Below, in pieces: positions 39,515-49,061 of a stretch of DNA of 64,000 bases (its first letter is position 1; every line of letters begins with the position of its first letter). Made by a program: the position numbers and the translations under genes. The DNA is from Cardamine occulta (taxonomy: Eukaryota > Streptophyta > Magnoliopsida > Brassicales > Brassicaceae), in the NCBI GenBank assembly GCA_028015245.1, contig CM051382.1, positions 15,181,691 to 15,245,690 of the forward strand, read 5' to 3'. The notes beneath the pieces are model-generated. The model was given only the letters and a program-made list of their open reading frames with translations. It was not told the DNA's origin and made no database searches.

Positions 39515-40252
39515 GAACTATTCATTTAGATTCCAAAATAACTTCAAACTCACAAATGTTTACTAAAATTTAAATCTATTTTGAAACCCAAAATATTGTT
39601 GTCGACTACAACACTACTGCGATTGAACCCTAATTCTATAATCCTTGTTCAAAAAGTTTATGTTTCCATTGAAGTTCTCTAGTAAACATTGATGAGATCT
39701 TTTGTTAGTTTTATTGGTTTTTTGACAAAACTTTTCTCTAAAGCTCTACCATTACTACTTAAGGCTAAAAATAAAACATTGCAAAGTAGACCGATTCCAG
39801 TTTTTTGAGATTTTTCAGTAACCAAAAGCATGTTTTCTAAAGTATTATCAAATTTAGATTTCTTATCAATGGTATTCCCCTCATATTCCTTTGTTGCAAT
39901 TATCTCAACTAATTGTCTAACCCATTTTCTTGAGACCAAGAACGAAAAGACATCAATCCATTTTTTCTTTGAAACCAAATGTCGCTTTATGACTTATAAA
40001 AAAGAAGGCTAAACCGTATCCCTTAATAGTACATATATGAACTAATAAGATGTGCATAGAATGTACATGCTTAGTTTAAGGTGTTTAGCTATTGTCTACA
40101 CTAATTAACTAATACAAAAAATGAGATAACATGGACTTAAGTAATTTCTAGTCAATTGCCATGTCATTGTTAAGTGATTGGGAATATCTCGAGGATATTC
40201 ATTTGCTTATGATTGAACCTCTGGTCCTATATCTTGTTGAAAATGTTCTAAA
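39515..40252. other. Unique insert between spacer copies
   Basis: This sequence has no counterpart in copy 2. A minus-strand frame at 39978-39679 encodes about 99 residues (starting MVSKKKWIDVFSFLVSRKWV at a codon I have not confirmed as functional), containing hydrophilic and Lys-rich stretches but no family I recognise. It could be a fragment of a captured gene or chance. No other feature is seen. Confidence 0.4.
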
Positions 40253-41411
40253 GAGGAGAGGGGAAAAGGAATAAGAAGAATAATAGTCACCAAACTGGGG
40301 GATTTGAAAAAAAAGCTCTATAGCTTTTTTATTTCTTTATGACTCCATCTCTCAAATCTTTGAAGTGCTTTTGGAAAGAAAGACATTTTTATTTTTTAGG
40401 TATGGTGATTGCTATTATCTCTGGTTAACTCTCCAATTGTCATTTTGTATCTTCACCTTTTTATTACCTTTCTCAATGTTTTAATAAATAGCCACATCTT
40501 TTAATCCATGTTGGTATAACAATCAAGAGACCATTAAACGCCAGTAAAATGGTAATTTAGGAGATTGAACCCCTAATTGTGTCCATGAAATTTTGAAGTT
40601 ATCATCCAAAACATATTCTTGATAAACATAAATTATGTGCCCAAAACACAATCCACACTAATGCAATTTAAAATGCCAATGTTATGAGCTAGGTAGCATA
40701 TAAATTTTCTCCGAGATCCGTTTTTCGTTTCAGAAACCGGAACTCTCAGAAACTCGATGGAAACGCGTTTCCAACGCCTTTCCTAAAAACTGTAATTTAG
40801 AAACACAATGAAAATGTCTGTTTGCGTTTCGGAAACACAATGAAAACTTATTTTTTATTTGGAAACTTATTAAGTAGACAATTTGAAAACATGAGATATA
40901 TATGATATTTTTTTATATTTTTTACTTAAAAATATTCTAACTAATTTGAAAAACATAAAATATCTCATAATTATTAAAATAATAAAATTAAATATTTCAA
41001 GAATGTGAATGAAGATGTTGATTAAACCTTTGATTTTGATGGATATGATAATTTATTTCTCATTAAACTATTTAATATGTGTTGTTTCAAATATTTTTTT
41101 TAAATAAGGATTTGTGGTTTCACTATATATATTGGTATGTGTTCGCGTTTCCAACACGTTTCCATTTCCTAATTTTTAGAAAAAATCGTTTCCACATATT
41201 TCGCTTCCAAGTACCCGTTTCCGTTTTCATGCTACTTTTTCTTAGCACATTACAAAATGTCATCTATGATACAGAAATTATACAGTTGCAATTAATTTAA
41301 GAATAGCATTCTTCATTTTTTTTTATTTGCAGCCATTAGAATTCAACAAAGTGACTATCAATGGTCTTGAGCTTCTCCAACTCCTCTCCATCAGCAATTC
41401 CATTATCAACA
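40253..41411. repeat. Spacer duplication, copy 2 (filled site)
   Basis: Second copy of the spacer between the RETICULATA-related and C78 genes, interrupted at 40691 by an inserted element and resuming at about 41236 (TTTTTCTTAGCACATTACAA). Its right end overlaps the intact last exon and 3' flank of the C78 gene, so this copy is the one in the ancestral position relative to that gene. Confidence 0.85.
40691..41235. mobile_element. hAT-like non-autonomous insertion
   Basis: An insertion of about 545 bp is defined by comparison with the empty site in copy 1. It has short terminal inverted repeats GTAGCAT (40693-40699) and ATGCTAC (41229-41235), and many GGAAACG/CGTTTCC motifs near both ends, as in subterminal repeats of hAT elements. 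No transposase is encoded. The flanks show no obvious 8-bp target duplication, so the hAT assignment is tentative; the insertion itself is well supported. Confidence 0.6.
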
Positions 41412-42941
41412 TACAAAATCTGTATTCATATATACTACCATCATAATCTTCCCTCAATCAAAACTCAGAACGAATTACAAATCACTCAACTATAAATGCT
41501 TTACCTGATACTCAGGACACGTCAGTGTGTGAGCTCCTCTTTTAAGATATCCCTCCCACCCTCTCTTCTCTACAAGAGCTTTCTCTATATCTTTTGTAAC
41601 CTGCATTCGCATTCAACTCTCATCATCTTTAACCACATTATTCAATGTTCATACATAGACATGTTGTGTCACTGTGTTTCCTATTCATGAATACTCACAT
41701 GAGCCGGATCCAAAATCAAGAGATTGTACTGAGGAGTAAATGTAGTTCCTTGCAACCGTCTCTGAATCCCAACAATTGTTCTTGAGTGCCCTTCATGTTG
41801 GAAATACAATGGCCTTCAATACACACAGATTACAACAAAATCACGAGCCCATTTTTGAAGTTAAAAAAGACATTGTTGAAATCAAGAACTGAAACAGAAC
41901 CACCTTACCCTTTGTTAGTAATATGAACACCAAAGGAAACATTCAACCTGTTATCTGAGAAGTAATTCCAAACCCACTCCATTAAAACTGCTCCTTTGCT
42001 GATGATCCTAGAAGAATTACAACCATGAGAATCAACTGATTTTCCCGTCCCACTATCGCCCTTTTTAACCACGTATCTGTCCATGGGACCAATTGGCTTT
42101 ACCTTAGGAGCAATAACAGAACCAGGAACTGAAAGATACATCGATTGAGACTTCTTAGGAGCAAAATCAACAATCCTAGCTTTTAACCCAAAAGAACGTA
42201 ACAGCGCAGCACATTCAGTAGTTCCAATCCATCTATTGCAACCATAGATTCTATTATCAAAATGAAGAGCTCCAGAAACATCAAAACCATTGTTCCAAGC
42301 TAACTCGAGCCAACGCTGAAGCGAGGGAATGTCAGGAACAAAGTTTGAGCCACCAAAGAGAACTCTTTTAGTTTCATCATCTCTATGAGATAGCAAGTGA
42401 GAGCATTGCATTTGAATGTTCTTCCATCCACATCCCCAACCCTTATCCTCTTTTGAAGATTGAAAATGATCAACAAATCCTGATAGTAAACTAATACTGC
42501 ACTCTAAAGGTTTCGATTTCGATTTAAGCTCAGATTCTAAACAGTTTCTCAGCAAAAAAATCAAACCATCATTTCCAATACAATAGAATGAGCTCTTGGT
42601 CTGTGAACACACCAATGAATCATCCAAGTTCTGCGGAAATGAAACAACTTTGTCAGTTGGGGTTTTTTGTATTCAAAGATGAGTTAAGGATCGAGGAAGG
42701 CATTACAGATGAAGCGGAGGAAGATGAAGACGAAGAAGCGAGTTGTAGAGCCAAGTGATGATCTTGTGCGATTAGTGGATCGATTTCATCGTCGTCGAAG
42801 TGAGCATTCACATGGCTGAATCATAAACAGACTCATCAAGACTTCGATAGACGCAAGGAGCATAAAAATGGAAGAAATTTGTTACCTTTGGATTAGGGAG
42901 AGAGGAAGTGTAAGATTGCAGACAGGACACGAAGATGACAT
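41336..42941 (-). CDS. C78 peptidase with N-terminal zinc finger (ZUFSP/UFSP-like)
   Basis: Six exons join in frame to 393 residues: 42941-42886, 42815-42707, 42630-41909, 41813-41699, 41600-41505 and 41419-41336. The start is MSSSCPVCNLTLPLSLIQSH, a C2H2 finger (C-x2-C-x12-H-x3-H), then a Ser-rich linker. The catalytic Cys is in KGWGCGWKNIQMQ (about residue 122) and the Asp-His pair in LILDPAH (about 331-334). The family removes UFM1 or, in finger-bearing ZUFSP/ZUP1 members, cleaves K63-linked ubiquitin chains; the finger plus this catalytic domain favours the ZUFSP type, but plant activity is inferred. The gene converges on the RETICULATA-related gene and is divergent to LSU2 across 3.7 kb. 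The last exon is partly duplicated at 39440-39514. Confidence 0.9.
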
Positions 42942-43412
42942 TTTTTTATTCGCAGAAGAAACAGAGGAAATCGTAAGCTTTTAAAGGAAGAGACTTTTTG
43001 TTTTCTTCTGTTTTGTTTTCTCGCCGGAGTAAATGATAAGAATTGATTTCCTCCGGCGTCGAGCAGGCCTGCGTTTAGATAATTGAAGTGCGTGTGCATT
43101 GTCATTATCGACGTCATAAATATCATCATTATCAATTTCTCTTTTTTTGAATTTAATTGTTAGTATTTTGATTTGGATTCTAAAGTAATTTAATTTGGAG
43201 TCAATTTTAAACCCCAACAAACTGTGCCGACATAAAAACGACATGATGAAAGAGTGAAAGTGAAACTGTAACAATGGTCAATTTATGCTTAAACTATATA
43301 AAAGTATAAAGTACTGTAATTAGTATTTTTTTGGGTCAAACAAATAAATTGATTTAATCGTTGCTTTTTGTAACGAGATAGAACATAAATTTATTTAATA
43401 TATAATCAGGCA
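42942..43412. other. Upstream region of the C78 gene
   Basis: A purine/pyrimidine-biased stretch just above the start codon (42945-43060) is probably 5' UTR. Beyond it the sequence is AT-rich with no gene. Open frames on the minus strand here are upstream of the start and show no family. Confidence 0.4.
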
Positions 43413-43535
43413 GGCCCAAGGTCTTGGCCCATTCCATTAAACTCCTACCTTCCTAGGTTTGGTGAGATTAGAAAAAGATCTTGAAACTCTAGGATCAAGT
43501 AAACCACTATGCTACCAATTTTTTTTTCTTTGAAT
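43413..43535 (-). repeat. Possible tRNA-derived SINE
   Basis: On the minus strand TAGCATAGTGG fits the polymerase III A-box consensus exactly, and about 15-20 bases later GTTTCAAGATC fits the B-box at 8 of 11 positions, followed by a tail containing GGGCCAAG. The upstream end has a run of A. This looks like a short tRNA-related SINE. The two GGCCCA motifs (43413-43418 and 43426-43431) could alternatively be site II promoter elements of the C78 gene. Confidence 0.35.
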
Positions 43536-43946
43536 TCTTTTTGTTTTCACTATTTTTTTTGGTGATCTTGCAGTATTATAAATATTGGACTTTATTTTCT
43601 ATAATGTATATAGCAATGGTGCTGACGTGAGTGGGTGTTTTAAAATCTAATTGGGTTATTTTGATGAATGATGCTATATTAATTAATGATATAATAAGGA
43701 GACACTGATCACTAATCAGCATCCATAGAGCATATTCCAACTAAACATTTCAACAGTTGGCAACGCACTGTGTTTTGCAATAATCAATAAAATAGACAAT
43801 GTTTTTTTTTTGGTAAAATACGTCTTGGATTTTACCAAAGGTATCCGGATTCGAGTTTCCCATTGTCGACGAAAAAAAACTAAACTAGAGATATGTAACC
43901 GATAAGAAATGTGTGAATTTGAAAGACTAGCTAAGGAAGCGACGAT

Positions 43947-43963
43947 ATACATTGAACCTAGAC
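43947..43963 (+). promoter_or_regulatory. Second UPE-box-like motif
   Basis: The 17 bases ATACATTGAACCTAGAC are identical to the core of the sulfur-response-like motif upstream of LSU2 at 46509-46525. This copy is 2.7 kb from LSU2 and 1.0 kb upstream of the C78 start. The reverse strand contains GGTTCAA, which also resembles a polymerase III B-box, so it may belong to a SINE instead. Confidence 0.4.
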
Positions 43964-46464
43964 GTGTATTCGAACTATGCCAAGCCACTCATGGGTGATC
44001 TTCTTGGCATTTTCTAATAATATTTCCATTTCCATGATTTGCGATGTTTCATAACAATCTGTTTTTTTTTCTTCATAATTTTATAAATTTAAATCAAATT
44101 TAGACATTATTCACCCAATTACAGCCAAAAATCTAAAACAAGTGTGCATTAGTTACAAAAATTCACAAACACGAATCACGATGATATAAAGCTTGAAAAT
44201 GAAACGTGTGACGCGAAACAAAACAAATCTAGCAAATTAGGGTCAACAAATATGTAGTTTGTGCGGAACAAATGTTGAGTAGATCTTCTAATAAATACAA
44301 TGCAGATAAAATAAACTTAACTAAATAGCTATCAACTTGTAACTAAAATTTCAAATATTTTGAGAACTAGAAAAATATACATACGAAAATGTTAATAGTA
44401 CTTGAATCACTCTATTTTTTTTTGGAAGTTGGAATGTTGTGCAAGTGTGATTTATAAAATCATAATCAACAAACAAAATTAATCCGCGTGCATATATATG
44501 AACCATATTGCATCCACATATAAATTATATTTTATGTAAACGACGATAACAAAATGTTGGACAAACGGTTCAACTGCTCAGTCGTCCCAACCACTCTTTT
44601 TAATTGTCACCATGACACCATTCATAAATCACAACGAAAGTATTCTTAGTTATTTCCCCATATACATACCAATAAAGAAATAGCTAATAAGTAATTGAGG
44701 AATGAAAAATCAGAGCCGTAACTTTAACTATACAAGAATAGCTGTATAATCGTGACGGCCCTTGACTTTGGGGAAAATGGTCCAATTAAGAAAAAGAAGT
44801 GGGAATGTGGGTTACATCGACGGCTATAATTGGCGGAAGATTTTAGTGGAAATGATAAAGGTGAGAAAATGATTTCCACATTCATTTTACCAATTAAGAA
44901 AACCAGTGGAAAATTTAGTGTTTCCATATTGTATTTCTATGCAACAAACAACGAATGTAAAATAGCAAAACAGAAGAAAAATCTATAGTAGTCTTATGGA
45001 TATGGAATTGAGACGAATATAACTAAAAATAAAGTTACTAGAAAAACTATTTTATTAGTTATATTATTCACTCTATCTAGAGTTCATGGAAACTCTTAAT
45101 GTACGATCCTCGAGTTATCCACATCTCCTCTAACCCAAACAGTAAACTGAAGATTTCTGTTGAAGCACAATAGAAATTCACTCTATAGAGTTCATGGATT
45201 CTCATTATTTTCCTATCAGAAATTTGTTTTAACCCTACTTAGGTCAAAATATTATTTTCAAAATTCTAATTCGATTTCATATTTTTAGGAGTTTCTTTGT
45301 TACTTATCGTCGTTGCTTTCAACAGTTAACATCATTATATATGTACCATAAGAAAGTAATTAAATGAAACTAACAGAAAAATAAAATAAAATAAAAGCAT
45401 GCCCTGTTAAATTGTTAATGTAACGAGAGTTTTGCTTTCTTTTTTTTTTCTTTTTTATATATAAAAACGAGGGTTTTGCTTGAAAACAAGTGGGGGTTTG
45501 AGTTTCATTGAAAATTCAAATACTCTTTCTCAAATATATATTTTTTAGCAAACCAGTCAACGTTTTCGCCAAGAAAACATATTCAAATATTTCTTTTAAA
45601 ATATTCGCTAAGTTAACAATTTGAAATATATGTAATTGCATACGTAGCATACTTACAACATATTTTATTTACAGAAAAATAGAGTATATACTCTACGTAC
45701 CTTAAATATTTCCAGTACTTTCTTGAAAATTCTCAACATTTCATATGTAGATGCGTGTCATAAACATAGATATCGTATTGTACCCACAGGTTAGGATCCA
45801 AGGTCAACTGAAACCGATACTATTTTGTAATATTCATGTTTAATCCTCTTATTAGTCTATAATTAGCTTACACTGCACCCAGTTTAATCTCATAAAAGAG
45901 ATCCCGTGTGCACCTCTTTGTAATTAGTTATTGTTGATAAAGATTTGTACACGTCTGTTAAATAGAAGAGAAATTCATCAAACTAGAAATAACTAATGCA
46001 TTGACTCAATCATTATTTTTGTTTCATTGGATATAATAGTAGTAGATACATTTTTCTGTGGTTAGCATTTTAACCAAATCACATTATATGGAACATCGTA
46101 CGTATTTGAGTGTTTTAATTAGTTTTGTTCATTAGAGACAATGAGATTCTATTTTTATTTACTTAAATGTCATCTTCTTCATTGAGATTGCAAATACTCC
46201 ATTTTCTTAATATGTATCAACTTAAATAACTAAAAATCTAGAATATATTTTCTTAATACTTTTTATAGTAGTTTTTTTTTTTGCACTCTACTCTAACTAC
46301 ATTTTTGTCTCTAACCAATAAAACAATTTCATGGTACAACTAAAATTTTGGTTTATAGTAATTGGATTTAACGTGCATGTCGGAAAATAATTAAAAAAAG
46401 AAAATGTTCTAGAGGAAGGAAAAAAACTCATCAGAAATTTTTTTAAAAAAAAAAGGGAAAACAA
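43964..46464. other. Large AT-rich spacer, no gene recognised
   Basis: About 2.5 kb without a supportable coding region. Two nearly identical pieces, TTCACTCTATCTAGAGTTCA near 45069 and TTCACTCTATAGAGTTCATG near 45178, form a short direct repeat. A deaminase gene (TAD3) that I recall between LSU2 and the C78 gene in A. thaliana is not visible here. Short exons under 60 codons could escape inspection, but none was seen. Confidence 0.5.
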
Positions 46465-46465
46465 G

Positions 46466-46502
<37 letters not shown>

Positions 46503-46505
46503 TAT
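46465..46505 (+). repeat. (GATA)n microsatellite upstream of LSU2
   Basis: About nine consecutive GATA units end directly at the UPE-box-like motif, about 170 bases before the LSU2 start codon. Length changes would alter spacing upstream of the motif, not between motif and gene. Confidence 0.9.
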
Positions 46506-46525
46506 AGATACATTGAACCTAGACA
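46506..46525 (+). promoter_or_regulatory. UPE-box-like sulfur-deficiency element
   Basis: AGATACATTGAACCTAGACA matches my memory of the UPE-box, found in promoters of LSU and other sulfur-deficiency genes and bound by the EIN3-like factor SLIM1/EIL3. It contains an EIN3-like site (ATGTATCT on the reverse strand). It lies 147 bases before the LSU2 ATG, a sensible promoter or leader distance. Confidence 0.75.
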
Positions 46526-46672
46526 TATACCCACCAAAACTCAAGTCGCAGATACGCCTATTAATAAAGAACGTTCAAGAACCAAACACATACACAAAGC
46601 AAACAAAGAACATAGAAAAGAAAAAAGAGAAAATTTCTCAAAACCTTTTAAAACAAAACTTTAAAGAAGAAA

Positions 46673-46957
46673 ATGGGGAAAGGAGGAAACTATGTAACGG
46701 TGGCTACTTCAGAGGTGGAGGAGCTAAGGAGGAAGAACGGAGAGATGGAAAAGGCGGTGGAGGATATGAGGAAAGAGATGTTGCAGTTGTGGCGGCGGAC
46801 ACAGGTGGCGGAGGAGGCTGAGGAGCGTCTCTGCTCTCAGCTGGCCGAGCTTGAAGCTGAATCTTTAAACCAAGCTCGTGATTACCATTCTCGTATCATC
46901 ATCCTCATGAACGAGCTCTCTCGTCTCTCTTCCTCCTCCGACTCGGGCTCTCCTTAG
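46673..46957 (+). CDS. LSU2: LSU2, response to low sulfur protein
   Basis: Single-exon gene of 94 residues starting MGKGGNYVTVATSEVEELRR and ending in a Ser-rich tail. Residues about 13-80 form a coiled coil with heptad Leu/Val (EVEELRRKN, EKAVEDMRKEML, RLCSQLAELEAE). LSU proteins are small plant hubs that dimerise through this coil, are strongly induced by sulfur starvation and bind many partners, including FSD2 in plastids. They have no known enzymatic activity. Its regulation fits the UPE-box-like site just upstream. In A. thaliana a second LSU gene (LSU4) lies beside LSU2; none is visible here. A longer open frame overlapping from 46513 in another frame starts at a non-ATG codon and is not a gene. 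Confidence 0.93.
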   Translation: MGKGGNYVTVATSEVEELRRKNGEMEKAVEDMRKEMLQLWRRTQVAEEAEERLCSQLAELEAESLNQARDYHSRIIILMNELSRLSSSSDSGSP

Positions 46958-49061
46958 GATAGATATTTGTGTTAAGGATAGATTCTTAGATTGTTGGATG
47001 TAACAAAATTTGGCTCATATGATAAAATCATTGCCAATCTGTAGAGTTTTTAATTTGTTTTGTTTGTAATCTTGAATTTCTCGTCGGGAATTCAATATAA
47101 ACTAAACACCGATGTTGTTGTTTGTTCATCCGATTAGTCGGAGTTTGGACAAAAGTCAAAACATATCTAGTCCTAAATCTAAAAATATCAAAATTGTCGG
47201 TAAAAGGTGATGGATATAGTCTTTGAAAATAAAGCAAAATATATTAGATTTTTGGTTTGAAAGATCTTGAATTTTGTATATAAAGCAATTAAGAAATAAT
47301 TATGTCCATTTTTCATATGTGACATATCCAATAGTAAGGAAATCTTGAGTAATTGTCTAATTGAAATAAAAAGTTTGATTAAAGTTATTTACAAATGAAG
47401 ATTTTAGATTTTAGTTTTTAGTTTTTTTTTTTTGGACTATGTGTCTATGAAAGAGTTTTTGGCTTCCGTTGAGTCGTTGATATTACAAAAGTGGTTCTGG
47501 TCTTTGATAGAGTTTATTGTAAGAAAACATAGAGTAAAATGAAAACTTGGTTTGTTTTATGGGAGAAAAATGAAAACGAATTTACGGATCCAACGTTTGT
47601 GTAATATGTTCACATAATATAATAAAGAGTTTGTTTGGGAATAAATCTAGTTTCTAAGAATATTTAATTGTATTTTAAGTCAAGCCAGTCGAAAGCACAA
47701 TAATAATTTGTGTTTGTTTGGGAACAAACTAGTTTCTAACATACCATCCCTGACCTGACTGAACCTTTTAGATTTTTAATGTTTTGTCAACCAAGAATTC
47801 AAAATATATAAAATGCATTGTGCGATTAAAGAATACGTACTAACTACTAAGTATATGCAATTCATTTTGAAATATTTTGAAATACAAAACAAATGAGCTT
47901 GACATTGATCAGCTTGAAGTTTGTTTTCTTATCTCGAAAAATGTGTCTTTATTCAAAAGATTCGTCGACCTATGGGATGGTGGAGCTAATATGTGATATT
48001 TACCAGAAATAATTGGAAAGCTAAATCATAAAGAGAAGGATATGATAATTTGTTGGCAAATAAAAAGATCCTATACATGATATATTATCTCACATATCAT
48101 GCCTTCGACATTTTCATAAGTATATATGTGTTTGTATCAACTACTATTTGATGAAGATGACTATGTGATAACCTAACGTGAACAAAATAGAAAATAAACA
48201 ATCCATTTTTGTAACTACAACCCAAAGTTTTGAATGGTAAAACGCAATCGTATTTATCTCACATTGTGCTCCAAATTGGGTATCTCTTTTTCGAGTATAT
48301 TAGTTTAGGTTTGTAATCATCTTTTTCTGTAACTATTTATAATCATTTTAATATTGGTATAAAGTTTTAACATTGAAACTCGGCTTGTTTATTTTTATCT
48401 TTCTCTTGAAAAGTACATTGCATGATATGAGTTAAAAACAAATTTATAAAGAGAACGTCACGAATATAATTAAGGAAAAAGCATATTCGATTCTTATTTT
48501 TTTTTGTCAAGAAGCATATGAAACTCGGAATATTAAATGATTCATTATTAACGCCAAAACACTAAAGTTTTTCCTTTGTTTTTTTTTTGGTTAAAAGTTA
48601 AAACACAATGACCACGACTCACGAGCCACCGACCGACAATGACATTTCACATGGTTTTTATTAAATGACTTTTGCTTATTATTGTAGTGGAGATATTTTG
48701 ATTAAACAGTCATTAAGCACAAGGAGATTCATTACTCTAAAGTCTAAACTATTAAAGTAGCAGACGATTCAACATGAGCAAATACCAAAGTATTTATTTC
48801 TTAACCCATAATGACCATAAGAGAAACAAACATAGTTGACGTTGTTTGGTCAGTTTTAAACATTTAAAGATTATGGAGAGGTTTTTGTTAAAAGAAAATT
48901 TAACATAATAAATTTGCAATCGAAAGCCAAAAACCAAAGTTTATTGCTAGCAACATCAGCCACCAGAAAAAATAATAATAATAGATCTTCAGATCCATAT
49001 ATATAATAACATCTTACAAAGACAAAAGATTCAAAGACAGGCTTCTCAAGTCTCAAGACTC
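46958..49061. other. Spacer between convergent LSU2 and HP30-2
   Basis: About 2.1 kb of AT-rich DNA without a recognisable gene. GTTTGTTTGGGAATAAATCT near 47629 recurs as GTTTGTTTGGGAACAAACTA near 47711, with both copies continuing AGTTTCTAA, a short direct repeat. I looked for the second LSU gene expected at this position in A. thaliana and did not find its start or coil-coding region. Confidence 0.5.

Noticed and set aside
43413..43985. A functional tRNA gene
   Set aside because: Box A and box B-like motifs are present, but no cloverleaf with paired acceptor ends could be drawn; a SINE relic is more likely.
43716..43988. 90-residue minus-strand frame
   Set aside because: It has no family match and includes SINE-like sequence; it is likely non-coding.
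46513..46821. 102-residue frame overlapping LSU2
   Set aside because: It begins at a non-ATG codon inside the promoter motif and runs in a different frame from the clear LSU2 coding sequence.
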